A program made the position numbers and the translations under genes. Under the pieces are notes generated by a model, which worked only from the letters and a program-made list of their open reading frames with translations, was not told the origin of the DNA and did no database searches. Of a stretch of DNA of 64,000 nucleotides, positions 1 through 11,396 are shown in pieces; the stretch's first letter is position 1; each line of letters opens with the position of its first letter. Source of the DNA: Benincasa hispida (Eukaryota > Streptophyta > Magnoliopsida > Cucurbitales > Cucurbitaceae); the NCBI RefSeq assembly GCF_009727055.1, contig NC_052359.1, positions 62,601,214 to 62,665,213 on the forward strand, read 5' to 3'.

Positions 1-965
1 TGCCGTGTGGCATAATTTTTGTGTGCGAACTTTCTGGCAGGCAAAAAATCGAAAACAGACCTAGAGGTTCAGAACGATGAGAAAAAGCCGTGCACGCAGA
101 AGTTTTGGGATCGGAGCTCGTTTGGTGCCCCAAACGGCTATCGAGCCTGGCAGGGGTGCCTTGGGGCTCAATTTTTATGCGCGAACTTTCCTGCGGGCGA
201 AAATTTGAAAACGCCCCAAGGGGTTCAGAACGATGAGAAAAGGCCGTGCACGTAGACCGTTTTGGGAATGGAGCTCGTTTGGTGCCCCAAACGTCTATCG
301 GGCCCGGTGGGTGTGCCTCGGGGCCCAATTTTTGTGCACGAACTTTCCGGCTGGCGAAAATTTGAAAACGAGCCCAACGGTTCAGAATGATGAGAAAAAG
401 TCGTGTACGTAGACGGTTGTGGGAACGTAGCTTGTTGGTGCCCCAAACCGCTATCGGGCCCGGCGGGGGTGCCCCGGGGCCCAATTTCTGTGCGCGAACT
501 TTCCTGTGGGTGAAAATTTGAAAACGAACCCAGGGTTTCAGAATGATGAGAAAAAGCCGTGCGCGCGGACGATTTTGGGAACGGAGCTCATTTGGTGCCT
601 CAAACAGCTATCGGGCCCTGCGGGGTTTCCCCGAGGCCCAATTTTTGTGCATGAACTTTCTGCACGGGCGAAAATTTGAAATCAAACCCAGGGTTGAGAA
701 CGATGAGAAAAAGTCATGCATGGACAGTTTTGGGAACGGAGCTTGTTTGGTGCCCCAAACAGCTACTGGGCCCGACGGGGGTGCCTTGGGGCCCAATTTT
801 TGTGCACAAACTTTCCGACGAGCAAAAATTTGAAAACAAACCCAGGGGTTCAGAACGATGAGAAAAAGCCGTGCGCTAGAAGATTTTGGGAACAGAGCTC
901 GTTTCGTGCCCCGAACGCTACCGGGCCTGGCGGGGATGCCCTGGGGCCCAATTGTTTTGCGCAAA
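1..965. repeat. Satellite array, block A (about six ~156-bp units)
   Basis: Head-to-tail copies of a GC- and CpG-rich unit. The box GGTTCAGAACGATGAG recurs near 67, 222, 379, 534, 691 and 846, a spacing of 155-157. Each unit also carries GGAGCTC, the dyad GTTTGGTGCCCCAAAC (6-bp stem, TGCC loop), a GGGCCC-rich stretch and GAAAATTTGAAAAC. Differences between copies are mostly CpG to TpG or CpA, as in methylated repeats. Reading frames cross the units on both strands only because the repeat is stop-poor; I see no conserved protein. The block stops at 965, where an LTR begins. Confidence 0.9.
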
Positions 966-1275
966 TGATAACTTGTAGAAAAACAAGTTATTTATACTGC
1001 TTTATTTAGATATTGCGATTAAAAGAGAGGAAAGTTGCTTCAATTGTATGGAAATGGGCTAAGAAATGCAAGAATTATAAATTGTCATCAATACACCCAC
1101 TGACACCATTGCGATGGTAGAAAAGAGTATTTCAAGTCTGTTTTGCAGGAAATCAAGTCACTGTATGCGCTCATGGCTCAAGAGAAAAAAATTAATGCAT
1201 CTACGTCGCATTGCGCCCATCATTCAGAAATGAATAGACGATCAACGCAATGACGGCGCATGCGACAATCGATCA

Positions 1276-1800
1276 NNNNNNNNNNNNNNNNNNNNNNNNN
1301 NNNNNNNNNNNNNNNNNNNNNNNNNNNNNNNNNNNNNNNNNNNNNNNNNNNNNNNNNNNNNNNNNNNNNNNNNNNNNNNNNNNNNNNNNNNNNNNNNNNN
1401 NNNNNNNNNNNNNNNNNNNNNNNNNNNNNNNNNNNNNNNNNNNNNNNNNNNNNNNNNNNNNNNNNNNNNNNNNNNNNNNNNNNNNNNNNNNNNNNNNNNN
1501 NNNNNNNNNNNNNNNNNNNNNNNNNNNNNNNNNNNNNNNNNNNNNNNNNNNNNNNNNNNNNNNNNNNNNNNNNNNNNNNNNNNNNNNNNNNNNNNNNNNN
1601 NNNNNNNNNNNNNNNNNNNNNNNNNNNNNNNNNNNNNNNNNNNNNNNNNNNNNNNNNNNNNNNNNNNNNNNNNNNNNNNNNNNNNNNNNNNNNNNNNNNN
1701 NNNNNNNNNNNNNNNNNNNNNNNNNNNNNNNNNNNNNNNNNNNNNNNNNNNNNNNNNNNNNNNNNNNNNNNNNNNNNNNNNNNNNNNNNNNNNNNNNNNN
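1276..1800. other. Assembly gap (525 N)
   Basis: A run of N inside the LTR that starts at 966. By alignment with the copy at 61613, the missing bases should hold the TATA region and the start of the leader. Reading frames that cross the gap are meaningless. Confidence 1.
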
Positions 1801-3136
1801 AGAGGTGAGTCTCAGGGCGAATCATTCCAAATCCCCACCATGAAGCTCTGTACCTAGATCAACTCTACCGGTTGAGCAAGCCTGAGAGGGAACCTCATCC
1901 TTCCATTCACTCCATCTACGCCGGCAAGCAATCTCTCCATCCAGTTTGGTGTCAAGACATTGGCACTCTACTGTATCTATTTCTAACTCTTATTCATCAA
2001 TTGTATTTCATCTTCTTAGTCTAAATCATTCACAACCATGTCTCAGACGCTTGATTTTATAATTAATTGTCATGATCATTCTCATTTCCACATTTTTGTT
2101 TATTTCCGTTCCTCCATTAATCGCTTTCTCCACGATTTTTTCTTAATCCCTTGGTGATTAATATGAATTAAGCAAGTAATTTAATTTGGGCTAAAGAAAT
2201 AAGGATGTTTAGCTAAAGCATGCTAGACGGCATCTTCACTGTGAGAGTAGAAGTGAAGATGCCATTCTGATCTGTCGAGAGAAGGATAGAATAATGCATT
2301 AACTGTTTCACCATAGAGATGTGGGAAACACGATTGATCACCGAGAGGTGTACACCAAGGGAAAACGGAACCGTACTTATATCTTTAATGCAATTAAGGA
2401 ACTTGCGATGTTTATATTAATTATCCTTTCTCTTTATGCTTCGCACATAAGCCTTGCCACCGCATAACACGATCTTTGTATAATCTTCACCGTCAGCCTC
2501 AACCTCGAAATCTTGTATCATGTAACCTGTATCTTGTATCATCATAGCTTAGGTTTATTTTATCGCACGTTACTTTTATCGCAATTTACTTTATTATCGC
2601 ATTTTTATCGCTTATCTTTAGTTTACTGTACAACTTACATTATCGCATGTACAACCCATACTTTTATTAAATGGAAAAACCCCCGGTCCCATATATCACG
2701 AATGTAACGCAATTAACCTAAAACAATCCCTGTGTTCGACCTCAGATCACACCGAGAAACTTGCGGTGGAATTATACTTGGTTCCAACGCAAGGAAACTT
2801 GTGACAACGCATAGTATACTGCAAGATTCTCATAAATAACGCATATCTAGAAGTAGTATTGCATAAATAAAGTGTGTCTGAATAAGCATAACATAGCATC
2901 CACATTCCATTTCCATTCCAAGTCATTGAGGTTATGGTAACATGAGCTTGTATGACCCATCATTCATCACCATCCATATGCCTATTTAGAATCACCGCAT
3001 CTTAAGCGTTGTATGACATAAGAAGATAAATTTTATTCATTTATATTCATATTTTTCCACATGCTTAAAATAGAAGCATCAATTTTTATGTCAACATGGA
3101 CTTGTAGCAAATATACAAATTATGTCATCAAGTTTA

Positions 3137-3154
3137 TGGCACCATTGCCCGGGA
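3137..3154 (+). other. Degenerate tRNA-Asp primer-binding site
   Basis: tggcaccattgcccggga lies six bases after the LTR end. It differs at three positions from the complement of the 3' end of plant tRNA-Asp (TGGCGCCGTTGCCGGGGA), the primer known for Athila-type elements. Confidence 0.7.
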
Positions 3155-3241
3155 ACTGGTAATGGGGACTTGGACTTGTTCATTCATTCATATTCATCAT
3201 TTTACTTATGCTTAAAGATACAAAATATGTCAACAAGTTTA

Positions 3242-3259
3242 TGGCGCCGTTGCCGGGGA
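3242..3259 (+). other. Second, perfect tRNA-Asp primer-binding site
   Basis: TGGCGCCGTTGCCGGGGA matches the expected complement of the tRNA-Asp 3' end at 18 of 18 positions and sits 105 bases after the degenerate site. The bases before it (tatgtcaacaagtt) copy the LTR end (tatgtcatcaagtt), so a segment of LTR end plus primer site was duplicated locally. Confidence 0.75.
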
Positions 3260-3466
3260 TTGGTTAACGGTTATTGTTTGAGAACGTTTGTAGTATGTGC
3301 AGGACAAATCTCTTTGTATTGGATGTTTATCGCGAAGAGCAATCTGACGGCTTATGAGTACTGGAGTGACCCAGAAATTCTAAGCTGACCCAAAGATCAG
3401 GTGTATTTTTCACGCAGGAGTACATCAAGACCAGATTAAGCACCGAAACTTCAAGATCTATGGTTA

Positions 3467-5245
3467 CGAAAATTTGAAAACAGTCCCGTGGTTCAAAATG
3501 ATGAAAAAAAGTCGTGCCACCAGATGATTGTTGAAACGGAGTTCATTTGGTGCGCCAAAACGGCTATCAGGCCCCACAGGTGCATGGAGCCTATTTTTGT
3601 GCGCGAACTTTCAGGCGGGCGAAAATTTGAAAATGAACCCAGGGGTTCAGAACGATGAGGAAAGCCGTGCGCCAGTACAGTTTTGGGAACGGAGCTCATT
3701 TGGTGCCCCAAACAGCTAACAGGCCTGCGGAGGGTGCCCGGGGCCAATTTTTGTGCGCGAACTTTTCGATAAGCAAAAATTTTTAAAAATGGACCCAGGG
3801 GTTAAGGAAATGATGAGAAAAAGTTGTGCGCGCAGACGGTTTTGGAAATGAAGATCGTTTGGCTGCCCCAAATGGCTAGCGGGCCGGCAGGGGTGTTCTA
3901 GGGTCAAATTTTTGTGCGCGAACATTCCGGGGGAGGGAAAATTGAAAACGGACCCAGGGGTTCAAACGATGGCAAAAAGTCGTGCGCGCAGACGATTTAG
4001 GAACGGATGGCTCGTTTGGTGCTCCAAACGGCTATCGGGCCGTGGGGGTGCTTGAGGCCCAATTTTTGTGCACGAACTTTCCGGAGGGGCGAAAATTTGA
4101 AACACGTCCCGGGGGTTCAGAACGATGAAAAAAAGTCATGCGTTAGACAATTTTTGGGAACGGAGCTCGTTTGGTGCCCCAAACAGCTATCGGGCCTTGT
4201 GAGGGTGCACGGGCCCGATTTTTGTGCACAAACTTTCACAGGCAGGAAAAATTTGGAAATAGACCCAGGGGGTTAAGAACGATGAGGAAAAGCCATGCGC
4301 CAGACAGTTTGGGAACGGAGGGCTCGTTTGGTGCCCCAAACAGCTATCCGGCCTTGCGAGGGTGCCGGGCCAAATTATTGTGCGCGAACTTTCCGGCAAG
4401 CAAAATCTTGAAAAACGGAAGCCAGGGGTTCAGAACAATGAGAAAAAGTTGTGCGCACAGATGGTTTGGGAATTGAAGATCGTTTGGTGCCTAAACGGCA
4501 AGTGGGCCCGATGGGGGTGTCCTTAGAGTCAGAATTTTGTGTGTAACATTCCAGCGGGCGAAAATTTGAAAATGGACCCAGGGGTTAAAACGATGAGAAA
4601 AAGCCATGCGCCATAGACGATTTAGGGAACGGAGCTCGTTTTGGTGCCCAAACGGCTATCGGGCCAAGCGGAGGTGTCCCAGGGCCAATTTTTTGTGCGC
4701 GAACTTTTCGGCGGGTGAAAATTTGAAAACGGACCCAGGGGTTTAGAACAATGAAAAAATCGTGCACACAAACGATTTTTGGAATGGATCTCGTTTGGTC
4801 GTCAAACGGCTATCAGGCTTCGGCAGGGGTGCCCCGGGGTCCAATTTTCGTGCTCGAACTATCCTCTGGGGCGAAAAATTGAAAATGGACCCAGGGGTTC
4901 AGAATGATGAGAAAAAGCCGTGCGCGTAGACGGTTTTAGGAATAGAGCTCGTTTGTTGCCCCAATGGCTATCAAACTCATGAATACTGACACATTGGGTT
5001 CAATGCGATGAGAAAAAGCGTGCGCACAGATGGTTTTTGGAACAGAGGCTCGTTCGGTGTGTCCCAAATGGCTATCGGGCCTGACGGGGGTGCCTAGGGC
5101 CCAATTTTTTGTGCGCGAACTTTCCGAAAAAGCAAAAATTTGAAAAGGAAACCCAGGGGTTTAGAACGATGAGAAAAAGTCGTGCGCACAGATGGTTTGT
5201 GAATGAAGATCGTTTGGTGCACCAAAACAAAGCTAGCAGGCCCAG
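3467..5245. repeat. Satellite array, block B (about twelve ~156-bp units, decayed)
   Basis: The same unit as block A. The ggttcagaacgatgag box or its variants recur near 3491, 3645, 3800, 3958, 4115, 4270, 4426, 4583, 4738, 4886, 4996 and 5157. Copies carry more indels and transitions than block A. One unit near 4930-5000 is shortened by ~45 bases. The block ends inside a unit, at a truncated minus-strand LTR. Confidence 0.88.
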
Positions 5246-5755
5246 CAGGTGAAATGTCAACATTATCTTTTGGATTTTCTCAAGGTAGATGCGTTGATGC
5301 GTTCATTCCACCTACCTTGCGTTGATCCCATTAGTTTACATTGTCGCATAGCCGCAATCATTCAATGGCCGCATTCGCTTAATACCGCAACTCTACATGT
5401 TGACCGCAATCGCCTGACGAGCGCAATCCCCATGCGATGGATGCATGCGGCTGATCACCGCAACACTCATGCATTGATCTAATGCATTTGCCTTGTGATG
5501 GAGAGTTTCTCCTATGCGGTCGTCTATGCGGTGGTCCGATTTCCGCGTTTGCGTTCATTTCATGCATTAGCTACAAAAATAGAACATTGAACGCATAATT
5601 AATGCAAAATAACGGGTTAGCTGAGATTCGTTATGCTGATCGACGCAAACTCATATTCTCGTGAATTCTTATCATGATTGACGCATATTCTGCCTAACAA
5701 CCTTCATAATTCTAAGTAAAAGGCCTAAGATGGCATGCATTTCTGCATGTCATCA
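5246..5755 (-). mobile_element. Athila-type 3' LTR, truncated (minus strand)
   Basis: Read on the minus strand, the LTR starts TGATGACATGCAGAAATGC at 5755, directly after a polypurine tract, and runs to 5246 where the satellite cuts it. The part 5246-5465 is homologous to 12880-13072 in the minus-strand LTR further right (shared 'aggtgaaatgt', 'cattccacc' and 'accttgcg' blocks). About 290 bases at its start are absent from that partner, which is itself truncated there. Confidence 0.7.
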
Positions 5756-5771
5756 CATCCCCAAACTTAAA
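5756..5771 (-). other. Polypurine tract of the minus-strand Athila-type element
   Basis: On the minus strand it reads tttaagtttggggatg and abuts the LTR start. The plus-strand element at 20.5 kb has the equivalent tttaaatttgggggtg directly before its 3' LTR. This tract primes plus-strand DNA synthesis in LTR retrotransposons. Confidence 0.75.
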
Positions 5772-6640
5772 ATCATGCTTGTCCTCAAGCATGCATTATA
5801 ATCAAGAAATTCTAACTCAACTTCATGCTTTCCTTTGCGATGACTAGCTTCTCAAAATATAATTTACACACACCTTTGACCATCACCGCAATGCTCTCCT
5901 CCACTTTGGCCGCTTCTTCAAAAAGATCTTGTCTAAGTTAAATCCGGCAAGCCTTTTCTAAAAAACTTTTATTCATTCATCGCAATTTTGTATTTAGCTT
6001 TTGAGAATGCGTTCATTCAAAAATACTTCAGAACTTTGCGATGGCTTATTCAAATGCGGCGTTGAACCTGGTTACACCCTTTGTTTTGCCTTACCCCCAC
6101 ATGTGTCATGCGGTAATCCAACTTCGGTTGCATTCCTTATTCAACTCAACTCTTGTCTAGTTTGTTTTGGCTTGCGCCGGACAGAGGAGTTGCGCTTAGG
6201 CACTGATCCTGGCTACTTTCCTACGTTTTGGCTTGCCCCCACGTATGTCATGCGGACATCCAACTTTGAGCAAGTGCCTTTCACAGCTTAACTCTTATCA
6301 ACATGGGTTTCCCTATTGCGTTGACAGTGGAGTTATTATTCTAAAAAACTCACTTCACTTTTTTTTGTTTTTTTAAGGATCGCAATGCAATGAACGAAAT
6401 TCTCTGAGACCGCTGCCACCCCCAAACTTAGAGGTTGGTAGCGTTCTCAATGCAAAGTTAAAAACAAAATTACAAGAATGCGATAATAAATGTTTGAACA
6501 AAGGTTTGCACAAAATAAAACTTCAGACTTTCAAAATTTGAAAAAGCTAATAAAAGTAAAGAATGCCTTGCGTTGATTAGTTAGAAGATGCGGTGAACTA
6601 TACGTACCATCATAGAAACATTGCAAAACAACGCAATAGG
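5772..6640 (-). mobile_element. 3' non-coding internal region of the minus-strand Athila-type element
   Basis: No coding sequence is recognisable. The region holds two copies of a conserved ~33-base box (6090-6122 and 6232-6264) and a second polypurine-like 'cccccaaacttagag' at 6420. The same arrangement occurs before the 3' LTR of the 14827-25491 element. It probably belongs with the 5' LTR and primer site at 11247-13072, the body having been lost or displaced by 6641-11246. Confidence 0.6.
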
Positions 6641-7065
6641 GAAAACGGACCCAGGGGTTCAGAACGATGAGAAAAAATCCGTGCGCGTAGATGGTTTTGG
6701 GAACGGAGCTCGTTTGGTGTTCCAAACGGCTATTAGGCACGACGAGGTGCCCCGGGCCAATTTTTTGTGTGCGAACTTTCCAACGGCGGAAATTTGAAAA
6801 CGGACCTAGTGGTTCAGGAAAGATGAGGAAAAGCCGTGAAGACGGTTTTGGAAACGNNNNNNNNNNNNNNNNNNNNNNNNNNNNNNNNNNNNNNNNNNNN
6901 NNNNNNNNNNNNNNNNNNNNNNNNNNNNNNNNNNNNNNNNNNNNNNNNNNNNNNNNCCAAAGTCTACCGGGCCCAGCGGGAGAGCCTAGGGCCCAATTTT
7001 TGTGGGCGAACTTTCCGGCGAGTAAAAATTTGAAAACGGACCCAAAGGTTCAAACGATGAAAATG
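6641..7065. repeat. Satellite array, block C, with a 100-N gap
   Basis: Two to three units of the ~156-bp satellite (boxes near 6655, 6811 and 7048). Positions 6857-6956 are exactly 100 N, a conventional unknown-size gap. The block ends in mid-unit at about 7065, where unrelated decayed sequence starts. Confidence 0.85.
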
Positions 7066-8259
7066 TTTCGAGAAGGAACTTTGAAAAGGATTAATAAGTC
7101 ATAAAGCACTTTGGTAATACTCAGGAACTTGATGGACTAGGTAAAGTATGTGTAGTGATATGAAGAATTCTTTTAGAATATCTAGCGAAGTTAATGTCAA
7201 TTAAAGGAAGCCAAAAAAAAGTTGGACATGAGTTTAGACTTAAAGGGGAATAAAGCAAGAGTGTATTTTTTTTTTGGGTTGAAGGAATTATTTTAGAAAT
7301 ACCTAGATTAATTAAATCCATAGCTTATTGTGATGAAGAGATCAAAGTTGGACAAATTTTGAACAAACGAAAGTCTTTTGGAGTTTAAAAGTATGAAAAT
7401 TGGCAAAGGAGAATTCCACGAGATGAAAATTCTTAGTAAGAGAGATAAGACTTATGGAGGAGTTAAGTAAAATATACTTTAGTAAAGAGATTATGTTCCA
7501 CTTGGAAAGTGGAAAAAAAAAGTATCCAAGAAAGTTTACTCTTTTGGAAAGAGAAGGGAATTTAATTTATTTAAAACTCCTAGTTAAGTATGATTTGGAG
7601 GCATGATATGAAGGGTTACAAGGAATTTGTTTTGGTGTAAAAGAAAAATATCTCATTATCATGTGGAACTTTAGGAGAGTATGAGTTGGATGGAAAGATA
7701 GCTTACATAGGTGATTGGTATGGAACTTTGTTTTAGCACAAGAATCTGCTACCGAAATAAAAGGTTGAGAAGAGATAAGCTAAAATGGAGTTACTAATAA
7801 CAGTAGATGTTCAAGAACTATTGACATGGTATGTTGAGGCTTCATTAGTTAAGAGGTAAACCATTGAGAGCATTAGTAAGATTTAAGGGATTTTGACGTA
7901 GTGTGCAAGTTCGAAACATGAACTAGTAAGACCATCAATTTGATTGAAAAAGAAAATTAATCCAACTCGAGGTAGACAAAAGTGGTATATGCACAAAAGT
8001 AGTAAGTTGGATCTTCCAATATCACCATTGGCATAAGGGATAGACTGGTAATAAAGTTGAGTTGATAACAAGAAGTTGCTATAGGTGGGTTTGAAGCAAT
8101 ATAGTATAGTATGTTTTCCCTTGCATGGGCAATGAGTTAACTAGCTCTAGGGAGTATGAGTAATTCAAGCTCTGACTTATGAATCAGGAAGATTTTATCG
8201 TAAAAATTAACTTCGGGGATCAATTACGATTATTATGAGGTTATGAAAATGTGTTATCA
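7066..8259. other. Decayed sequence, probably Ty3/gypsy internal region
   Basis: AT-rich, many stops in all frames, no clear domain. It leads into a recognisable reverse transcriptase/integrase remnant, so it is most simply the worn 5' part of that gypsy element. I see nothing else in it. Confidence 0.35.
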
Positions 8260-9527
8260 ATTGACTAATGCTTTAGCATCCAGGGACTTCAAAACCTCAT
8301 TTTCAGAGGGAATTTTAGACTCATCCGCAACAGGGTATAAGTAATGATATGTTATTGTTTTAAGGCTAAAGGATAATATGAGGTTTGGCTCAAGCAAGTT
8401 TTATGGCCTATGACAGTATAGAGCCTCATGATGAGTTTCTCATGAATGTGAGACCTAATTAGACAGATTTATTCTTAGACATGTAGACCCTAACAGAGAC
8501 ACCACAGTCGGCGCTTCTAGAGTAGAAGCAGTTTTCAGTGATTTGTTTTGGTACGTATCTTCAAATGACGCATTATATAGCATGACAAAATGGTAAGCTC
8601 AGATATATGTTTTTAGTGAATAAGACTTTCTTAAGCTCACAACAGTTTTCATAGTTCTCAGCTTGAGCGTGCTAAAGTATTGTTAGTTTTCAGCATCTTA
8701 AATTTCATAGTTATATATGGAAGAGGTTGTCACACCTTTTTTGATACTAGTTTCAACTATGTCATAAGTGACTCTCGTTTTACATCTAGTTTTTGGAAGA
8801 TTCTCCAGTTAGCATTGGGTACTCGATTGGATTTTAATACAACTTTTCACTCACAAAATGATGGTCAGAAAGAACGTTTGAACTAGACATTGGAGAATAT
8901 GTTGCGCACTTGGCGTTATAGTTTTCAGGGAGTTGAGACTCTCACTTGCATTTGATGGAATGAGCATCATAACAGATATCTGGCTAACATTGGCATGTCG
9001 CCATTTGAAGCCTTCTATGGGAAGAGCTACAGGTCTCCTGTGTGTTGGGATGAAGTAGGTGAGAGGAAATTGCTAGGACTTGAGCTAGTGTAAGCCATGA
9101 ATGGGGCAATATAGAAGATCAAGGCTTGTATGCAAACAGCTCAGAGCAGACGAAAAAGTTACGTTGACGTGAGACGTAAGGAACTAAAATTTAAGACTAG
9201 GTGATAAAGTGTTCTTAAAGGTGGCGCCTATAAAGGGTGTTTTGAGGTTTGGAAGGAAAGGGAAGCTGAGCCCGAGGTTCATTGGACCTTTCGAGGTCTT
9301 GAAGCGAATTGGTCTCGTAGCTTATCGATTGGCATTGCCTCCATCACTTTCTTCAGTTCATAATGTCTTCCATTTCCATGTTTCGATGCTGAAAAAGTAT
9401 GTAACAGGTCCATCCCATGTAGTTGACTTTGAGCCATTATGGTTGAATGGCAACTTGGGTTATGAAGAGAGGCCTGTGTAGATTCTCACTAGAGAGGTGA
9501 AGATGTTACGCAATAGGGAAATAGCAG
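8260..9527 (+). pseudogene. Chromovirus-like Ty3/gypsy pol remnant (RT scrap, integrase, GPY/F domain)
   Basis: A short reverse-transcriptase scrap (YQLTNALAS, near 8255-8285) precedes the integrase core: DSRFTSSFWK, LALGTRLDF, then a region around 8850-8880 with the expected catalytic Glu (QKERLN). Further downstream come FEAFYGKSYRSPVCW (about 9005-9050) and, in 9209-9480, [17 protein letters not shown] and VAYRLALPP, the GPY/F module. [17 protein letters not shown] and REVKMLRNRE then lead toward a chromodomain-like tail that is cut off. Integrase inserts the element cDNA. In-frame stops at about 8884, 9090 and 9479 and frameshifts make it dead. The strand agrees with the LTR that follows. 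Confidence 0.8.
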
Positions 9528-9900
9528 TTGTAAATTAATGAATTGATGTTGAAATTATTTAATTTGGAAATTAATGAATTGATGTTGAAATTATTTAATT
9601 TGAAAATTAATGAATTGACGTTGAAATTATTTAATTTAGAAATTAATGGATTACGTTGAAATTATTCAATTTAAAAATTAATGGCAGGAATTAATTTCAT
9701 TATGGAAGGAAGGGGTGTTTCAATTTAATGGTTTAATTGGAGGGAAGTTATGGAAATTAGACTTTTGGAAATTAATGGATTACGTTGAAATTATTCAATT
9801 TAAAAATTAATGGCAGGAATTAATTTCATTATGGAAGGAAGGGGTATTTCAATTTAATGGTTTAATTGGAGGGAAGTTATGGAAATTAGACTTTTAATGT
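9528..9900. repeat. Tandem repeats in the gypsy LTR (~42 bp, then ~126 bp)
   Basis: From 9528 to about 9680 a unit with aattaatgaattgatgttg and aaattatttaattt repeats four to five times. From about 9640 to 9895 a longer unit repeats twice ('attaatggattacgttgaaatt', 'ggcaggaattaatttcatt', 'atggaaggaaggggt', 'tggagggaagttatgg'). These are local expansions; no coding meaning. Confidence 0.8.
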
Positions 9901-10528
9901 CACACAAATTTAATTTGAAATTAATGTCAAGAATTAATTTCATTGTGGAAGGGAGTGAGTTAAATTCTTTGTGAATTGAAAGTTGGAAGCAGGTCTGATT
10001 GAAGGAAGAATTTGGAGATTGGAATATTGAGAGTGGTTGTTACTCAGGCTTCGTTGGAGAATTGAATTTAAAGATTTATTATTAAAGACTGTCACTTGGA
10101 TCGATATCTGAATCTAGTATCGAGGTAAGTAATCTTACTACTGGAACTGCCCACGGGCCAGGCATTAGATGTATGCTAGCATGATAAATGCACATTATGG
10201 CAAAATGTTAGCATGATAGACTGATAGTATAATATGATCAAAGTATGTTTTGGTATGAGATCTGAATTATTTATTTATGCACATAGACATTTGAATGATA
10301 GTATGAGATGGTATGTGCTTTCATATGGTTGTATTTGATCTGATGATGTTGAGGTACACATGTATGTTGTAGAACCATGATGTTGAGGTATATGTGTATG
10401 TTGTAGATCCATGATGTTGAGGTTTATATGTATGTCATAGATTCGTATAGTGATGATTATGATGTTGAGACTGTGCAAATATCCTTACTGATTAGTTAGA
10501 TGCCCATTAGATTTTTTATTTCCTTTGG

Positions 10529-10692
10529 GATTCACCAGTTTGTGTTTCCTTCGAGATTCATCAGTTTGTGTTTCCTTCGAGATTCACCAGTTTGTGTTTC
10601 CTTCAGGATTCACCAGTTTGTCTCCTTCGGGATTCACTAGTTTGTGTTTCCTTCGAGATTCATCAGTTTATGTCTCCTTCGGGATTCACCAG
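10529..10692. repeat. 26-bp minisatellite within the gypsy LTR
   Basis: Seven copies of a 26-bp unit containing GATTCACCAGTTTGTG and TTTCCTTCG, starting at 10529, 10555, 10581, 10607, 10631, 10657 and 10683. The other LTR of this family has its counterpart at 37325-37510 on the opposite strand. Confidence 0.9.
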
Positions 10693-11246
10693 AGGTAGTG
10701 GGCATACTTAACTACAGTAGGATAAGACTCAGTCTTCTTCTTGTTTCATGTGCATATGTGTCCCATGAGGACTAGAGCAGTTTATATGTTTCACCAGAGG
10801 TGGGTATCTAAAGGACATAGATGCCCAGCCAGACCCTAGTAGTGGGGTTACTTACTGAGTATTTTATACTCATTCTTTCTCATGTTGTTGTTTCAGGTAA
10901 GGGTAGAGATGCACTGGCGATGGACAAGCGGAATTCGTGATCAAGCCACTAGACTAGTTTTTACGCTTCTGCATCATGAAATTTAGAGTTCTTTTCATGT
11001 TTCTCTTAACTTTTAGTTTTGATGTTTAAAACTTACTTTAAGAATCGTTTTTCAGACTCATTTACTATCCTTTATGATTTATGGGTACCCTACTATTGTT
11101 TTAGTATTTCAATTTAATGAAAGTCTTTTGAACTTACCTTATTTAATTAGCATTTATTTCGCCATAACCGAGTGTCGTTTTGAGTTTCATGCATGCATGT
11201 ATTTAGTAACGGCCTAACTTAAGTCCTAGGGGGTCGGGTCGTTACA

Positions 11247-11396
11247 ACTGGTTTTCGTTACATCGCCTACATGTCAATATTGTTTGAAGCTTGGTCTCAA
11301 AAGCTACAATAATCCCAAGGTAAAAAGGTTTCCTGTGAAAATACAAAACTCAACAAACTATTAGCTGCCAAGTCCCCAGCAACGGCGCCAAAAACT
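11247..11396 (-). mobile_element. Leader of minus-strand Athila-type element with tRNA-Asp primer site
   Basis: 11373-11390 (tccccagcaacggcgcca on the plus strand) matches the 3' end of tRNA-Asp at 17 of 18 positions, so the minus strand holds the primer-binding site. It lies six bases from the LTR end at 11397. Only ~150 bases of internal sequence survive before the gypsy LTR cuts it off. Confidence 0.8.

Larger units (their letters stand above)
966..3466 (+). mobile_element. Athila-type Ty3/gypsy element, 5' LTR plus truncated leader
   Basis: The LTR starts TGATAACTTGTAGAAA at 966 and ends ...GTCATCA at 3130. It is homologous to the LTR at 61613: same start, same leader segments 'caagcctgagaggga' and 'cgccggcaagca', and the same AT-rich U5 end. 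A tRNA-Asp primer site follows. Only ~330 bases of internal sequence remain before the satellite resumes at 3467, so gag-pol is lost. 525 bases of the LTR are N (1276-1800). The satellite unit is at nearly the same phase on both sides, so the element inserted into a pre-existing array and later lost its body. Confidence 0.75.
9528..11246 (+). mobile_element. Ty3/gypsy 3' LTR (chromovirus family), rearranged
   Basis: It ends ...GGTCGGGTCGTTACA at 11246. The family is shared with the minus-strand solo LTR at 36774-39268 (same end, same 26-bp minisatellite, same 'atgtcacacaaatttaatttg' block). The start is not clean: the left third is filled with tandem repeats that the other copy lacks. It follows the integrase remnant directly, as a 3' LTR should. 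Confidence 0.7.

Noticed and set aside
19..1009. Overlapping open frames on both strands in the first kilobase
   Set aside because: They run through the 156-bp satellite, shift frame from unit to unit and share no conserved protein.
1220..1843. Long frames across 1276-1800
   Set aside because: They consist almost entirely of N.
10529..10692. CRISPR-like regular repeats
   Set aside because: Units are contiguous with no spacers, and this is plant nuclear DNA; it is a minisatellite.
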